Source: Vulcanimicrobiota bacterium
GTDB taxonomy: Bacteria; Vulcanimicrobiota; Vulcanimicrobiia; Vulcanimicrobiales; Vulcanimicrobiaceae
Direction: 5' to 3'
NCBI GenBank assembly: GCA_003161555.1
Contig: PMOG01000113.1
Span: forward strand, 1-36,146
Length of the DNA stretch: 36,146 nt
This document shows positions 14,940 through 23,691 of the stretch, in pieces (the stretch's first letter is position 1; each line of letters starts with the position of its first letter). The translations under genes and the position numbers were made by a program. The notes below the pieces were generated by a model that was not told where the DNA came from, did no database searches, and was given only the letters and a program-made list of their open reading frames with translations.

Positions 14940-16603
14940 GTCTTCATGCCGGGCGCCAGGTACGCGTGGGCGTGCAGCTGGGCGATCACCGGGCCCGCGT
15001 AGGCAAGGACCGCAAGACCCACCGCCACGAGTCCCCAGCGCCCAAGCCGGTCGAGCACCGGCGGCGTGTCCATCGCATCCTCGTTCGTGGGAGCAAATGC
15101 GAAGCGCGGCTCTTCTGTTGATCGGCGATCGGCGAAGTACGTGCCCGTGGCCACGATGATGAACATCAGCACGGAGAGCGCGACGATGATCCCGCCGACC
15201 GCGGCCCACACCATCTCCGGGTGCCACGTCGACGCCCCTTGGGCGCCGAAGTAGCTGACATCGGACGTGCGGCGCGGTGAGCCGAGCAGGCCCGCCCAGT
15301 GCATCGCAAGCGACATGATGCTCATGCCGACGAACCAGGTGTAGACCTGAATCAGCGCCAGCCGGGGTGCGAACAGCGCCCGTCCCGTCAAGGCCGGCAC
15401 CAGACCGTAGGTCGCGCCGATGAACGTGAGTGCCACCGGACCGCCGACCGTGATGTGGAAGTGCCCAACGATCCACATCGTGTTGTGCACGAGCACGTCC
15501 ATCGAATACGAGTTGTTGACGATGCCTCCGAAGCCGCCGAAGATGAACAGGATCATGCCGAGCGCAGGTCCGGCGAACACCGGGTTCCTCCACGGCAGCC
15601 AGCGCACGGTGCCGATAAACCCGCGCACGCCGGCCTTCCGGGCGGCCAGCTCAAAGGTCGCGAAGATCGCGAAGGCCGTCATGAACGACGGGATCACGAC
15701 GCCGTAGGTCGTGACGGTATGCAGCCACTTCCAACCCGCCGCGATACCGGGATCGAGATACTGGTGATGGAGTCCGACCGGCGTCGAGAGCAGCAGCAGC
15801 ATGATGAACGTCAGCCGCGTCAGCGCGTCGCTGAAGATCTTGCCGCCAAATGTCGCCGGAACGACCGCATACCAGATCGCGTAGGCGCCCATGATCCAGA
15901 AGTAGACGAGCGGGTGGCCGAAATACCAGAAGAACATTCGCGTGAGGCCGACGTCGACGCCGGGCGTCCAACCGAGTGACCACGGGATCAGCAGGCACAT
16001 CTCCGCGACGACCCCGAGCGTCGCGATGATCCACATCGTCATCGTGCAGGCGGCGAGAAACGCCGGCAGCGGGATGCGCGCGTCGCGGTTTTCGGACTTC
16101 CAGCGCGCGACATTGAGGAAGATGTCGGCGGCCACGACCCAGGTCCCGAGAATCAGAAAGGTCGCCCCGAAATAGAAAAGCGGGCTCGCCTTGAGCGGCG
16201 CGTAGAACGTATAGAGCACGCTCGCGCTGCCGTCCAAGATCGCGACGGTTGCCATCGCGGTGCCGACGAGCATCACGCAGTACCCGATCCAGCCGAGCCG
16301 TACCGAGCGGATCCGCGGCATTGTGGTGTAGGTGCTGTACGTGAAGAAGCCGGTGATGAAGAACGTGGTAAACACGAGTGCCATCAGCACCCCGTGCGCC
16401 GTCAGCATGCGGTAGTAGTCGAACGATGGCGGCATCACGATGAAATTCGCGCGCGAGAGGCCTTGGAGCATGCCGAACAGCGCTCCGACGCCGAGGACCA
16501 GCGTCGCCGTGTAGATGTGGGTGAGAACGAGCAGGTCGCCCTGCGCGCGGGACAGCGCGAGGGCGTCGGCGGCCGTCGGAATTCGCGGCGTAGTCGAGGC
16601 CAT
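14933..16603 (-). CDS. Cytochrome c oxidase subunit I, B-family (ba3-like)
   Basis: A 556-residue polytopic membrane protein, the catalytic subunit of a haem-copper oxidase that reduces O2 to water and pumps protons. Features: MLTAHGVLMALVF holds a low-spin haem His; WYFGHPLVYFWIMGAYAIW gives the CuB His and the cross-linked Tyr in the B-type form; a His pair follows in VGLHHQYLD; and GHFHITVGGP holds the haem a3 and second low-spin haem His. The absence of the helix VI Glu of A-type enzymes and the HPLVYFW form point to the B (ba3) class, often used at low oxygen. The ATG at 16603 overlaps the subunit II stop (TGATG), with GAGGTGA just upstream; a GTG three bases earlier is the alternative. 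Confidence 0.95.
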   Translation of the reverse strand: MASTTPRIPTAADALALSRAQGDLLVLTHIYTATLVLGVGALFGMLQGLSRANFIVMPPSFDYYRMLTAHGVLMALVFTTFFITGFFTYSTYTTMPRIRSVRLGWIGYCVMLVGTAMATVAILDGSASVLYTFYAPLKASPLFYFGATFLILGTWVVAADIFLNVARWKSENRDARIPLPAFLAACTMTMWIIATLGVVAEMCLLIPWSLGWTPGVDVGLTRMFFWYFGHPLVYFWIMGAYAIWYAVVPATFGGKIFSDALTRLTFIMLLLLSTPVGLHHQYLDPGIAAGWKWLHTVTTYGVVIPSFMTAFAIFATFELAARKAGVRGFIGTVRWLPWRNPVFAGPALGMILFIFGGFGGIVNNSYSMDVLVHNTMWIVGHFHITVGGPVALTFIGATYGLVPALTGRALFAPRLALIQVYTWFVGMSIMSLAMHWAGLLGSPRRTSDVSYFGAQGASTWHPEMVWAAVGGIIVALSVLMFIIVATGTYFADRRSTEEPRFAFAPTNEDAMDTPPVLDRLGRWGLVAVGLAVLAYAGPVIAQLHAHAYLAPGMKTW

Positions 16604-17085
16604 CACTTCACCTCGACCTTCGCGGCCATCAGCTGGTGGCCGGATCCGCAGTACTCATTGCAGACGAGCAAGTACGTGCCTCGATCGCGAAACGTGTGCG
16701 AAACCTCGCTCACCCAGCCCGGCGTCACCATGGTGTTCACGCCGGTCGCCGGTATGCTGAAGCCGTGCTCGACGTCCGCGCTGGTAACGTAGAAGGTCAC
16801 CCGCGATCCGACGGGCACCTCAATGTCGGACGGCGTGAACGAGAAGATCCGCGCGACGTAGTATGCTTCATAGGCCCCGTCGGCGACCTTGCGCAGCCCC
16901 GGATGGTCGAAGGGCGGCGTTTCGGAGACCTTGGTCGGATCTATGCTCTGGACGTGGCTCGGCGGCACGAATCCGTCAACGACGGCCGCGGTCGTGATCA
17001 CGGCCAGGAAAACGACCAGCATAGCCAAGCCGAAGGCCATCCAGATCTTCTCTTGCCGGTGTAGGTGGATGTGCACGCCTACCAC
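16603..17085 (-). CDS. Cytochrome c oxidase subunit II, CuA-containing
   Basis: A 160-residue subunit with one N-terminal membrane helix (MAFGLAMLVVFLAVITTAAV) and a periplasmic cupredoxin domain that takes electrons from a cytochrome c or other carrier. The CuA ligands are all present: His in VEHGFSI and the cluster CNEYCGSGHQLM (C-x3-C-x3-H-x2-M). The single helix fits ba3-type subunit II. The reported start is a GTG at 17085 that overlaps the stop of the 38-codon gene; the GTG at 17076, giving MHIHLHRQEKIW, is equally likely by comparison with relatives. Its stop overlaps the start of subunit I. Confidence 0.95.
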   Translation of the reverse strand: MVGVHIHLHRQEKIWMAFGLAMLVVFLAVITTAAVVDGFVPPSHVQSIDPTKVSETPPFDHPGLRKVADGAYEAYYVARIFSFTPSDIEVPVGSRVTFYVTSADVEHGFSIPATGVNTMVTPGWVSEVSHTFRDRGTYLLVCNEYCGSGHQLMAAKVEVK

Positions 17086-17195
17086 CGGGCCCGCAGCAGC
17101 GCGAACATGGCAAACCAGCCGATCAGGATGAAGGCCCCGATCCCAAAGACGAAGGCGAGCGTCGCGGGAAGCGGCTCGTCGGGCAGCGGTTTCAT
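17079..17195 (-). CDS. 38-residue single-helix membrane peptide at the head of the oxidase operon
   Basis: An ATG at 17195 opens a 38-codon frame, MKPLPDEPLPATLAFVFGIG, followed by a hydrophobic stretch AFILIGWFAMFALL and RARW at the end. This is a short cytoplasmic (or periplasmic) tail, one transmembrane helix of about 22 residues and a positive C-terminus. Its TAG overlaps the GTG of subunit II. Position, size and coupling match the small subunit IIa of ba3 oxidases (CbaD type), a single-helix peptide that packs against subunits I and II. I infer that role; the sequence is too short for certainty. Automated gene callers would often skip it. Confidence 0.75.
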   Translation of the reverse strand: MKPLPDEPLPATLAFVFGIGAFILIGWFAMFALLRARW

Positions 17196-17202
17196 TCGGT
17201 CT

Positions 17203-17208
17203 ATTCTA
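17203..17208 (-). promoter_or_regulatory. Possible -10 element of the oxidase operon (leaderless start)
   Basis: On the minus strand TAGAAT lies seven bases before the ATG at 17195, and no Shine-Dalgarno sequence is visible. If it is the -10 box, transcription would begin at or next to the start codon, giving a leaderless message. No convincing -35 was found at the right distance, so this is tentative. Confidence 0.3.
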
Positions 17209-17236
17209 ACGCCGGCCGGCCCAAATGTTGTGAATG

Positions 17237-17250
17237 GCCCGTGAACGGGC
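17237..17250. promoter_or_regulatory. Inverted repeat between the oxidase operon and the 17290 gene
   Basis: GCCCGT-GA-ACGGGC forms a 6-bp perfect inverted repeat with a two-base centre. It lies about 30 bp upstream of the putative oxidase -10 box and 40 bp before the divergent gene. It could be an operator shared by both, or chance in GC-rich DNA. Confidence 0.3.
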
Positions 17251-17289
17251 GTTCCATGGATTTGCCGTCCCGGGCGCTAGCATCGGCAC

Positions 17290-17766
17290 ATGACGAACAT
17301 CCACGAACGCATGTACCTCGATGCTCCGTACGCGCAGGCGCAAGGCGCCCTGGAACGCCGGCTCGGGCTGTGGCTGGGGCGCGGAGACTGCACCCTGACG
17401 CTCGTCGCTCCGGTGAACGGCCGCGAGGTCGCTCGCACGGTAACGGCACACGCCGAGCAGATCCCCGGCACTGCGAATTATACGGTGGCCTATTTCGTCC
17501 GGTGGAAGGCCGGCGACACACCCAGCGGAATTCCGACGCCGGGCTTCGCCGGGACGCTGACCCTCAGTGCAGGCGAGGATTATAACGAGTGCTCGCTGCG
17601 GCTGGACGGGGCGTACGAGCCTCCGGGCGGCCTTCCCGGGGCGCTCTTCGATGAGCTCGTCGGACGCCGCATCGCGCACTCGACCTTGACGGGTTTGCTC
17701 GAAGGCGTCGCGCAGGAGCTTCACCGCGAGCACACGTTGGTCGAAGCGGCCAAACACGCGCGCTAA
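17290..17766 (+). CDS. Unknown cytosolic protein, possibly SRPBCC-like
   Basis: A 158-residue protein starting [18 protein letters not shown], with no signal peptide or membrane helix. It has an N-terminal strand-helix ([16 protein letters not shown]), a central part of alternating strands ([50 protein letters not shown]) and a long amphipathic C-terminal helix ending [20 protein letters not shown]. This order of elements resembles START/SRPBCC small-molecule-binding folds. I do not recognise a named family, so that is only a fold guess. It is divergent from the oxidase operon and is followed 62 bp later by the DNA glycosylase gene. Confidence 0.65.
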   Translation: MTNIHERMYLDAPYAQAQGALERRLGLWLGRGDCTLTLVAPVNGREVARTVTAHAEQIPGTANYTVAYFVRWKAGDTPSGIPTPGFAGTLTLSAGEDYNECSLRLDGAYEPPGGLPGALFDELVGRRIAHSTLTGLLEGVAQELHREHTLVEAAKHAR

Positions 17767-17828
17767 AACCCGGCTGCGGCCGGCGAGATAAGGGTTTTCC
17801 GGCGTCGAGCGGGCACATCCGGAGTCCG

Positions 17829-18728
17829 ATGCCGGAGCTGCCGGATATTGCCGCCTACCTCAGCGCGCTCGAGCCGCGCATCGTCGGGCAGCGGCTCGAA
17901 CGCGTGCGCCTCGCCAGTCCCTTTCTCTTGCGCACCGCCGAGCCGCCGCTTTCGAGCGTTGAGGGCCGCGTCGTGCGCGAGCTGCGCCGTATCGGCAAAC
18001 GCATCGCCATCGGCTTCGACGACGACCTGTGGCTGGTGCTCCACCTGATGATCGCCGGCCGGCTGCACTGGCGTCCGCCGGGCGCGAAGCTGGCAGGCCG
18101 CAACCAGCTGGCAGCGTTCGATTTCCCGGACGGTTCGCTGGTTCTCACCGAAGCCGGTACCAAGCGCCGCGCGTCGCTGCACGTCGTCCGCGGTGAGGAC
18201 GCGCTGCGCGCCGTCGACCCCGGCGGCATCGACGTCTTTGCTGCCGACCTCGATGCCTTTCGGCGGGCGCTCAGCGTCGAGAACCGGACGCTCAAGCGCG
18301 CCTTGACCGACCCGCGCATCGCAAGCGGCATCGGCAATGCCTACTCCGACGAGATCCTCCACGCCGCTGGGCTGTCGCCGATCGCGCTGACGCACAAGCT
18401 GACGCCGCAGGAATGGGAACGCCTGTACACGGCGACGCGCGCGACGCTGCAGCTCTGGATCGACCGGCTCCGCGACGAGGCGGAGGGCGGGTTTCCGGAG
18501 GGCGTCACCGCCTTCCGCAAGGACATGGCCGTCCACGGGCGTTTCGGCGAACCGTGTCCGCGCTGCGGCGAGCCCGTGCAGCGCATTCGATTCGCCGACA
18601 ACGAAACGAACTATTGCGCGCGCTGTCAGACCGAGGGCCGGCTGCTCGCTGACCGCAGCTTGTCGCGGTTGCTGAAAGCCGATTGGCCGCGCACCCTCGA
18701 AGAACTCGACGAACTCAAACGGCGTTGA
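17829..18728 (+). CDS. Fpg/Nei-family DNA glycosylase/AP lyase
   Basis: A 299-residue base-excision repair enzyme. It begins [14 protein letters not shown], giving the N-terminal Pro2 nucleophile and Glu3 of the family (PELPE/D form). Lys57 in [11 protein letters not shown] corresponds to the conserved Lys, and [13 protein letters not shown] to the strand after it. The helix-two-turn-helix contains [22 protein letters not shown] zinc finger lies near the C-terminus, CPRCGEP and then [11 protein letters not shown]. It removes oxidised bases, such as 8-oxoguanine or pyrimidine lesions, and cuts the abasic site. The finger is followed by about 30 extra residues with no obvious domain. Whether it is closer to Fpg or Nei cannot be fixed by eye. 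Confidence 0.93.
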   Translation: MPELPDIAAYLSALEPRIVGQRLERVRLASPFLLRTAEPPLSSVEGRVVRELRRIGKRIAIGFDDDLWLVLHLMIAGRLHWRPPGAKLAGRNQLAAFDFPDGSLVLTEAGTKRRASLHVVRGEDALRAVDPGGIDVFAADLDAFRRALSVENRTLKRALTDPRIASGIGNAYSDEILHAAGLSPIALTHKLTPQEWERLYTATRATLQLWIDRLRDEAEGGFPEGVTAFRKDMAVHGRFGEPCPRCGEPVQRIRFADNETNYCARCQTEGRLLADRSLSRLLKADWPRTLEELDELKRR

Positions 18729-18784
18729 CCCGCCGCAATTGGGAAAGAACGTGCGGAACGCAGTCGCCGACCCCCGAGGGCTCC

Positions 18785-19234
18785 ATGCAGTATCGTGAGA
18801 TCTTCTCCAATTCCGGCCTCGCGACGTACGCCTTGATATTCGATCAAGGCGATGAGGCCGTCGCTGAGTTGAGCCGGTTCGCGCGCGAGACCGGCGTCAA
18901 CGGCGCCTCGCTGAGCGGCGTGGGCGCCGCATCCAGCGCGACCCTGGGATGGTTCGATTTCGCCGCCAAGTCCTACGAACCGAACCGCATCGACGAGCAA
19001 GTGGAAATCGTCTCGGTCCTCGGCGACATCGCGACGACCGAAGATGGGACGCCGCAAGTCCATGCCCACGCGGTCGTGGCCAAGCGGGGCGGCGGCGCAT
19101 TCGGCGGACATCTCCTCGAGCTGCACGTGAAGCCGACCCTCGAGATCATCGTGACCGAAACGCCGACCCATCTGCGCAAACGCATCCTGCCCGGACTTCC
19201 CATCGCGACCATTCGCCTGAGCGAAAGTTCCTGA
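18785..19234 (+). CDS. PPC/DUF296-domain protein
   Basis: A 149-residue protein that is a single PPC (plants and prokaryotes conserved, DUF296) domain. It is read from the ATG at 18785, preceded by GAGGG; upstream sequence in frame carries no homology. Landmarks are YALIFDQGDEAVAELSRFA, the GVGAASSATLGWFD strand pair, VHAHAVVA, the His-rich metal-site segment of this fold, and GGHLLELHVKPTLEIIVTE. Bacterial members form trimers and have been described as DNA-binding because plant relatives carry AT-hooks. No AT-hook is present here, so the DNA role is not supported by this sequence. It follows the glycosylase gene by 56 bp. Confidence 0.85.
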   Translation: MQYREIFSNSGLATYALIFDQGDEAVAELSRFARETGVNGASLSGVGAASSATLGWFDFAAKSYEPNRIDEQVEIVSVLGDIATTEDGTPQVHAHAVVAKRGGGAFGGHLLELHVKPTLEIIVTETPTHLRKRILPGLPIATIRLSESS

Positions 19235-19304
19235 AGCAAGGGCGGGACGATTCAACGAGCACGCCAGGAACAGACCTGCCGCGGCAGCGAACCCGTTTCG
19301 CCTT

Positions 19305-21848
19305 GTGTTGAAGCGCGTTTTTCGGTTATGCCTAGCCGCCTCGTTTGCCGTGCTGCTCCTGCCGAGTGCGCTGCAGGCACAGGACGCTTCACCCAGCGCC
19401 GGACCGGGCGGCGCCGCCCCGAGCGGGCCCGCTCCCTACGACGTGTTCGTCAAGGGCGCCGACGTCTCGTCGGGGATGATCCCGGTCGTGCGCAAGGCGG
19501 GGAAGGTCTATCTCGTCATTGCGACCACGCAGTTTGACCAGGATTTCATCGAGACGTCGGTGCCCTGGACCGGGCTGGGCGGCTTCGGTCCGGCGGCGGG
19601 TGAGCCGTACGTCGCCCCGGCGCGCATCATGCGCTTTGCGCGCGTCGACGATACCGTCGTCATTCGCTGGCCCAATACGTTTGCCAAGGTCGACCAGTTG
19701 ACGCCGCAGGCGCTCGGCACGCAAACGTCACTGCCCAGTTCGGTCGTGGCGGTTGTACCGGTGGTGGCCCAGTCGAAGACGGCCGTCGTCGTTCCGGCCG
19801 CTCCGTTCCTGGGTGATCTTGCGGACATCAACGCCCAGTTCGAAACCGTCGCCTCGAAGCCCGGCCACTCGTACCGGCTCGATCCGTCGCGGTCGTTCTT
19901 CATGGATGCGAAGAGTTTTCCGGACAATACGCTGCTACGCGTGAGCCAAACCTGGACGACCGATTCGCCCGACACGATCGACAACGCACCCGATCCGCGC
20001 AGCATCGAGGTCCGCATGACCTACAACATCATCGCGGCCCCGCACGACGGCTACCTGCCTCGGATCGCCGATCCGCGCGTGGGGTACTTCGAACAGCCGC
20101 TGATCGACTTCTCCACCGACCGCAACGTGTCGCGCAACGTCTACTATGTGGCTCGCTGGAACTTCATGCCCGAACATCCCGGCCAGCCGTCGGTCGCCAA
20201 GCACCCGCTGGTCTACACGCTCAACAACAATATCCCGCTCGACTACCGCGATGTCATCAAGCAATCGCTGCTGCAGTGGAACGCGGCGTTCGAGAAGGTC
20301 GGGATCTTGAACGCCATTCAAGTTCAGCAGCAGCCGAACGACCCCAGCTTCGACGTCGACGATATCCGGAACAACATGGTCAGCTGGGTGAGCTCGACCT
20401 CGCCGCAGTACGGCGCTGAAGCCCTGATCATCGACGATCCGCGCACGGGCGAAGAGATCAACTCCGGCGTCAACGTTGACGCGGTAATGGGTCTTCAGGG
20501 GTGGCGCTACAAGTACTACGTTGCGCCGGCGCGGGGTTTGCCCGACAACGACGCCTTGGAAAAGCAGTTCGCGATCGACTACCTCCATGCGGTCGTGCTG
20601 CATGAAGAAGGCCACGACTTCGGACTCCAGCACAACTTCATCGGCTCGATGGCGTACACCGCCAAGCAGCTGCAAGACCCCGCGTTTACGGCGAAGTACG
20701 GCATCGCCAGTTCGGTGATGGAGTACGCGCCGGTCAACGTGTGGCCCAAGGGCACGCCGCAGGGCGCGTACAATCAGCCGGTGCTCGGTCCGTACGACTA
20801 CTATGCGATCGCATACGGGTACAGCTACATACCGAATGCATCGACACCGGAGGACGAGCTGCCGGCCCTCAATCGTCTCGCCTCACGATGGTCCGATCCG
20901 ATGTACCGGTTCGCATCCGACGAGGATTCCTTTTTCGACCGCGGTCATGCCATCGATCCGCGCGTGCAGCAGAATGACCTCACCGACCATCCGCTGGTCT
21001 GGGAAGCGACGCAGCTCCGGATGCTCCACGGCATCCTCAATGCCGTCGACCAGCGGTTTCCGAAGCCGGGTCAGTCTTACGAGGAGGCACGACGCGCGTT
21101 TTCGAGTCCGCTGCGCATGTACGTGAACTTTGCCACGATGCCGGCGCACGTGATCGGCGGCGAATACATTTCCCGGGCCAACGCCGGCGATCCGCACAGT
21201 TCGCCGCCCTTGCAGCCCGTCTCGCGGTCGGACGAGTATACGGCGTGGAAGATGCTCGAGACGTATCTCTTCGCCGACGATGCCTGGCATTTCAGCCCGA
21301 ACGTCCTCAACAAACTCATATATAACGAAGTCAGTTCGTTCACGGACGCCGGGTGGGTGTACAGCCCGTCGCCGCGGCACGACATTCCGGTCGTGCAGGT
21401 TGCCGCGCAAGCACAGGAGCTCGCGCTCAACGAGCTCTTCGCCCCGCTGACGCTGCAGCGCATCGACGAACTCTCGACGAAATACGCGCCGGGAACGACG
21501 ATGACCCTGTCGGATCTCTTCGATTGGACGCGCGCCGGGATCTTCGGCGACTTCCAAAACGGCGGAATCGCGCGGGCCGGGGTCGTACGGCGAAACGCGC
21601 AGATGCGTTTTGCCAAGCGGCTCTCGCAGCTGTGGACCTCGCCGGCGGCCGGCACGCCGACTGATGCGCAATCTCTCGCGCGCCTCCAATTGCGCTATCT
21701 GGAACAAACGTCCACGCAAGCCCTCAACGGAAAACTCGACGAACTCACACGCGCCCACGTTGAGGCGTTGCAGGCGATTGCGAAACAGGCGCTGGAGGCC
21801 AAGGCGACCATTGCGACGCCGGCTCCGCCGCCGCCGGGCAGGATGTAG
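19305..21848 (+). CDS. Exported zinc-dependent metalloprotease (DUF4953/DUF5117-like)
   Basis: An 847-residue protein with an N-terminal signal peptide (RVFRLCLAASFAVLLLPSA, cleaved near LQA-QD). It starts at GTG 19305 or the TTG next to it. The zinc site VVLHEEGHDFGLQHNF has the HExxHxxGxxH metzincin pattern, with His433, catalytic Glu434, His437 and His443; the usual V after HE is replaced by E. The downstream SSVMEYAPVN segment corresponds to the Met-turn. An N-terminal domain before it has PVVRKAGKVYLVI and the TSVPWTGLGGFG segment of the associated DUF5117 type, and the C-terminal 300 residues are largely helical. It probably works in the periplasm or outside the cell on proteins. It is followed 18 bp later by a second exported metallopeptidase. 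Confidence 0.85.
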   Translation: MLKRVFRLCLAASFAVLLLPSALQAQDASPSAGPGGAAPSGPAPYDVFVKGADVSSGMIPVVRKAGKVYLVIATTQFDQDFIETSVPWTGLGGFGPAAGEPYVAPARIMRFARVDDTVVIRWPNTFAKVDQLTPQALGTQTSLPSSVVAVVPVVAQSKTAVVVPAAPFLGDLADINAQFETVASKPGHSYRLDPSRSFFMDAKSFPDNTLLRVSQTWTTDSPDTIDNAPDPRSIEVRMTYNIIAAPHDGYLPRIADPRVGYFEQPLIDFSTDRNVSRNVYYVARWNFMPEHPGQPSVAKHPLVYTLNNNIPLDYRDVIKQSLLQWNAAFEKVGILNAIQVQQQPNDPSFDVDDIRNNMVSWVSSTSPQYGAEALIIDDPRTGEEINSGVNVDAVMGLQGWRYKYYVAPARGLPDNDALEKQFAIDYLHAVVLHEEGHDFGLQHNFIGSMAYTAKQLQDPAFTAKYGIASSVMEYAPVNVWPKGTPQGAYNQPVLGPYDYYAIAYGYSYIPNASTPEDELPALNRLASRWSDPMYRFASDEDSFFDRGHAIDPRVQQNDLTDHPLVWEATQLRMLHGILNAVDQRFPKPGQSYEEARRAFSSPLRMYVNFATMPAHVIGGEYISRANAGDPHSSPPLQPVSRSDEYTAWKMLETYLFADDAWHFSPNVLNKLIYNEVSSFTDAGWVYSPSPRHDIPVVQVAAQAQELALNELFAPLTLQRIDELSTKYAPGTTMTLSDLFDWTRAGIFGDFQNGGIARAGVVRRNAQMRFAKRLSQLWTSPAAGTPTDAQSLARLQLRYLEQTSTQALNGKLDELTRAHVEALQAIAKQALEAKATIATPAPPPPGRM

Positions 21849-21866
21849 CCGGAAGAACTCGCGCGC

Positions 21867-23639
21867 ATGCAGCTTGTCTCCCTCGGAAAGCGCGTCGCGT
21901 GCGTGCTCGTCGCCTTCGTCATTGCCGCAGCGGGACCGTCACCCGCGGCCGACTCTTCCTACGACCGGCTGCAAGGGCTGGCGCGCGACATGACGTTTCA
22001 CTGGGCGAAGCTGCATCCGTTCGTCGCCACCGAGCTCGGGATTCCGGGCGAAGACGGCATGGTCGACGCGCCGTCGCAGGCCGCCGACGACCGCGATCTG
22101 GCGCTGATTCATACCTGGGAGGCCCGGCTGGCCGCGATCCTCGTCGCCGGCGCATCGCCCAAGGTGCGCGACGATGCGGCCCTGCTGCGCGCGCAGCTGA
22201 CGGCGCAGGAGCGTCAGTTCACCGTCTACCGATACGATCGCAAGGATTACTCGGCGCCGGGCATCGCGATCACGAACGCGATCTACACGCAGTTCGAGCA
22301 CCTGCCGGCCGGCGGTTCCGCGCCGGCTTGGAACGACATCATCTCGCGCCTCGCACAGGCGCCGGCCTACATCACGGCCGGTGAATCGCTGGTCACCGAA
22401 CCCGGTCATCTGCAAGGCGTCGTCGGTGCGCAGCAGCTCGACGGCGTGCCGGATTTTCTCGGCCGTGCGTTGACGGCCGCCGCCAAGGCGCAGCTGCCGC
22501 GTGCGCGTTTCCTGCGTTTCGCCGCCGTACGCGACGCGACGCTGCGTGCCGTCCGCGAAGAGAAACGCTACATCGACGCGCACGCTGCCGGATGGCCCGA
22601 AAACTTCGCGATGGGACGTGCGGCCTACGAGGCGATGCTTCGCGACGAGCTCCTGGTGCCGTATGGCACCGAGGCGATCGAAAAGATGGCCGCCGATGAA
22701 CTCGCGCACGGGTGGGCGCAGTCGTACTGGTACCTGCACGTGGCGAAGGAACGTGGTACGCCGATCGGTCCGGCAACAGGGGGAGGTCTCGCGCCGAGCG
22801 GTCTCGCGCTCATCCCCTACTACCGCGCCCAAGTCGCGCATCTACGCCGCTTCGTGGCCGAGCATCACGTCGTCGACGTGCCGGCGTGGCTGGGGCGGAT
22901 CGACGTCGTCGAAACGCCGAAATTTCTGCAGCCCGTTTCGCCCGGCGCTTCGATGGAATCGCCGCGCCGCTTCGCCCGCGAGGCGACCGGCTTCTATTAC
23001 ATCACCCCGCCAGTCTCGCTCGCGCGCGCGGCGGCGGAACTCGACCCGAACCAGGATTTCGACCGCGACCGCATTCTCTCGACGGCCGCGCACGAGGTGA
23101 TGCCGGGGCATTTTCTCCAGCTGTCGATCGCGCGTCGTCATCCAGACTTCGTGCGGCGCATCCAGGACAGCGCCTCGTTCGCCGAAGGTTGGGCCTATTA
23201 CGGTGAGGAGATGTTCGTCGACCTCGGCCTGTACGGCGACGACCTGGATCCGCGTTACTATACGGCGCAGTGGGAACGGATTCGCGGAGCGCGGGCGATC
23301 GTCGACGCCAAGCTCGCGTCGGGCGAAATGACCGAGCCGCAAGCCGCGGCGTATTTCCACCAGGAGACCGGCTTCAGCACGAGCGCCGCCAAAGCCGAGG
23401 TCGACGGGATCGCGCTCGGCCCCGGATACGTCATCTCGTACACCGTCGGCCGTCAGCAGCTCGAGCTGCTCGAACACGACTACTTCGTCGCGATCGGCGC
23501 GCGCGGATCGCTGGCGCATTTCCACGACCGCTTGATGTGCTACGGCACGGCGCCGCTGTCGATCGTCGCGCCGGAGTTGCTCGCCGACCTCTCCAAGCCC
23601 CTGTCCGCGGTGCAAGCCGCGGCCGGTGTCTCGCGCTAG
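21867..23639 (+). CDS. Exported DUF885-family metallopeptidase
   Basis: A 590-residue protein with a signal peptide (RVACVLVAFVIAAAGPSPAAD). It belongs to the DUF885 family of predicted zinc peptidases. The active-site motif TAAHEVMPGHFLQLS gives His409, Glu410 and His415 in the HExxxGH form, and ASFAEGWAYYGEEMFVDLG supplies the third ligand region (EGWAxY). The C-terminal FSTSAAKAEVDGIALGPGYVISYTVGRQQL is also typical. These proteins are thought to be carboxypeptidase-like enzymes outside the cytoplasm, but substrates are mostly unknown. The close spacing to the preceding metalloprotease suggests one transcript and a joint role in degrading external protein. Confidence 0.88.
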   Translation: MQLVSLGKRVACVLVAFVIAAAGPSPAADSSYDRLQGLARDMTFHWAKLHPFVATELGIPGEDGMVDAPSQAADDRDLALIHTWEARLAAILVAGASPKVRDDAALLRAQLTAQERQFTVYRYDRKDYSAPGIAITNAIYTQFEHLPAGGSAPAWNDIISRLAQAPAYITAGESLVTEPGHLQGVVGAQQLDGVPDFLGRALTAAAKAQLPRARFLRFAAVRDATLRAVREEKRYIDAHAAGWPENFAMGRAAYEAMLRDELLVPYGTEAIEKMAADELAHGWAQSYWYLHVAKERGTPIGPATGGGLAPSGLALIPYYRAQVAHLRRFVAEHHVVDVPAWLGRIDVVETPKFLQPVSPGASMESPRRFAREATGFYYITPPVSLARAAAELDPNQDFDRDRILSTAAHEVMPGHFLQLSIARRHPDFVRRIQDSASFAEGWAYYGEEMFVDLGLYGDDLDPRYYTAQWERIRGARAIVDAKLASGEMTEPQAAAYFHQETGFSTSAAKAEVDGIALGPGYVISYTVGRQQLELLEHDYFVAIGARGSLAHFHDRLMCYGTAPLSIVAPELLADLSKPLSAVQAAAGVSR

Positions 23640-23691
23640 GACAAAACCGCCTTCGCAGACTTTCCTCAGACCTCGGCGCTAGGCTGACGGA

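Noticed and set aside
14940-15593. Upstream extension of the SCO frame
   Set aside because: It runs through subunit I in another frame, is Arg/Gly-rich with no signal or helix, and the GTG at 14939 overlaps the preceding stop as expected of coupling.
15299-15979. Plus-strand frame of 226 codons inside oxidase subunit I
   Set aside because: It is antisense to a well-conserved gene, is rich in Arg/Asp/His as expected of a GC-rich shadow frame, and has no family features or ribosome site.
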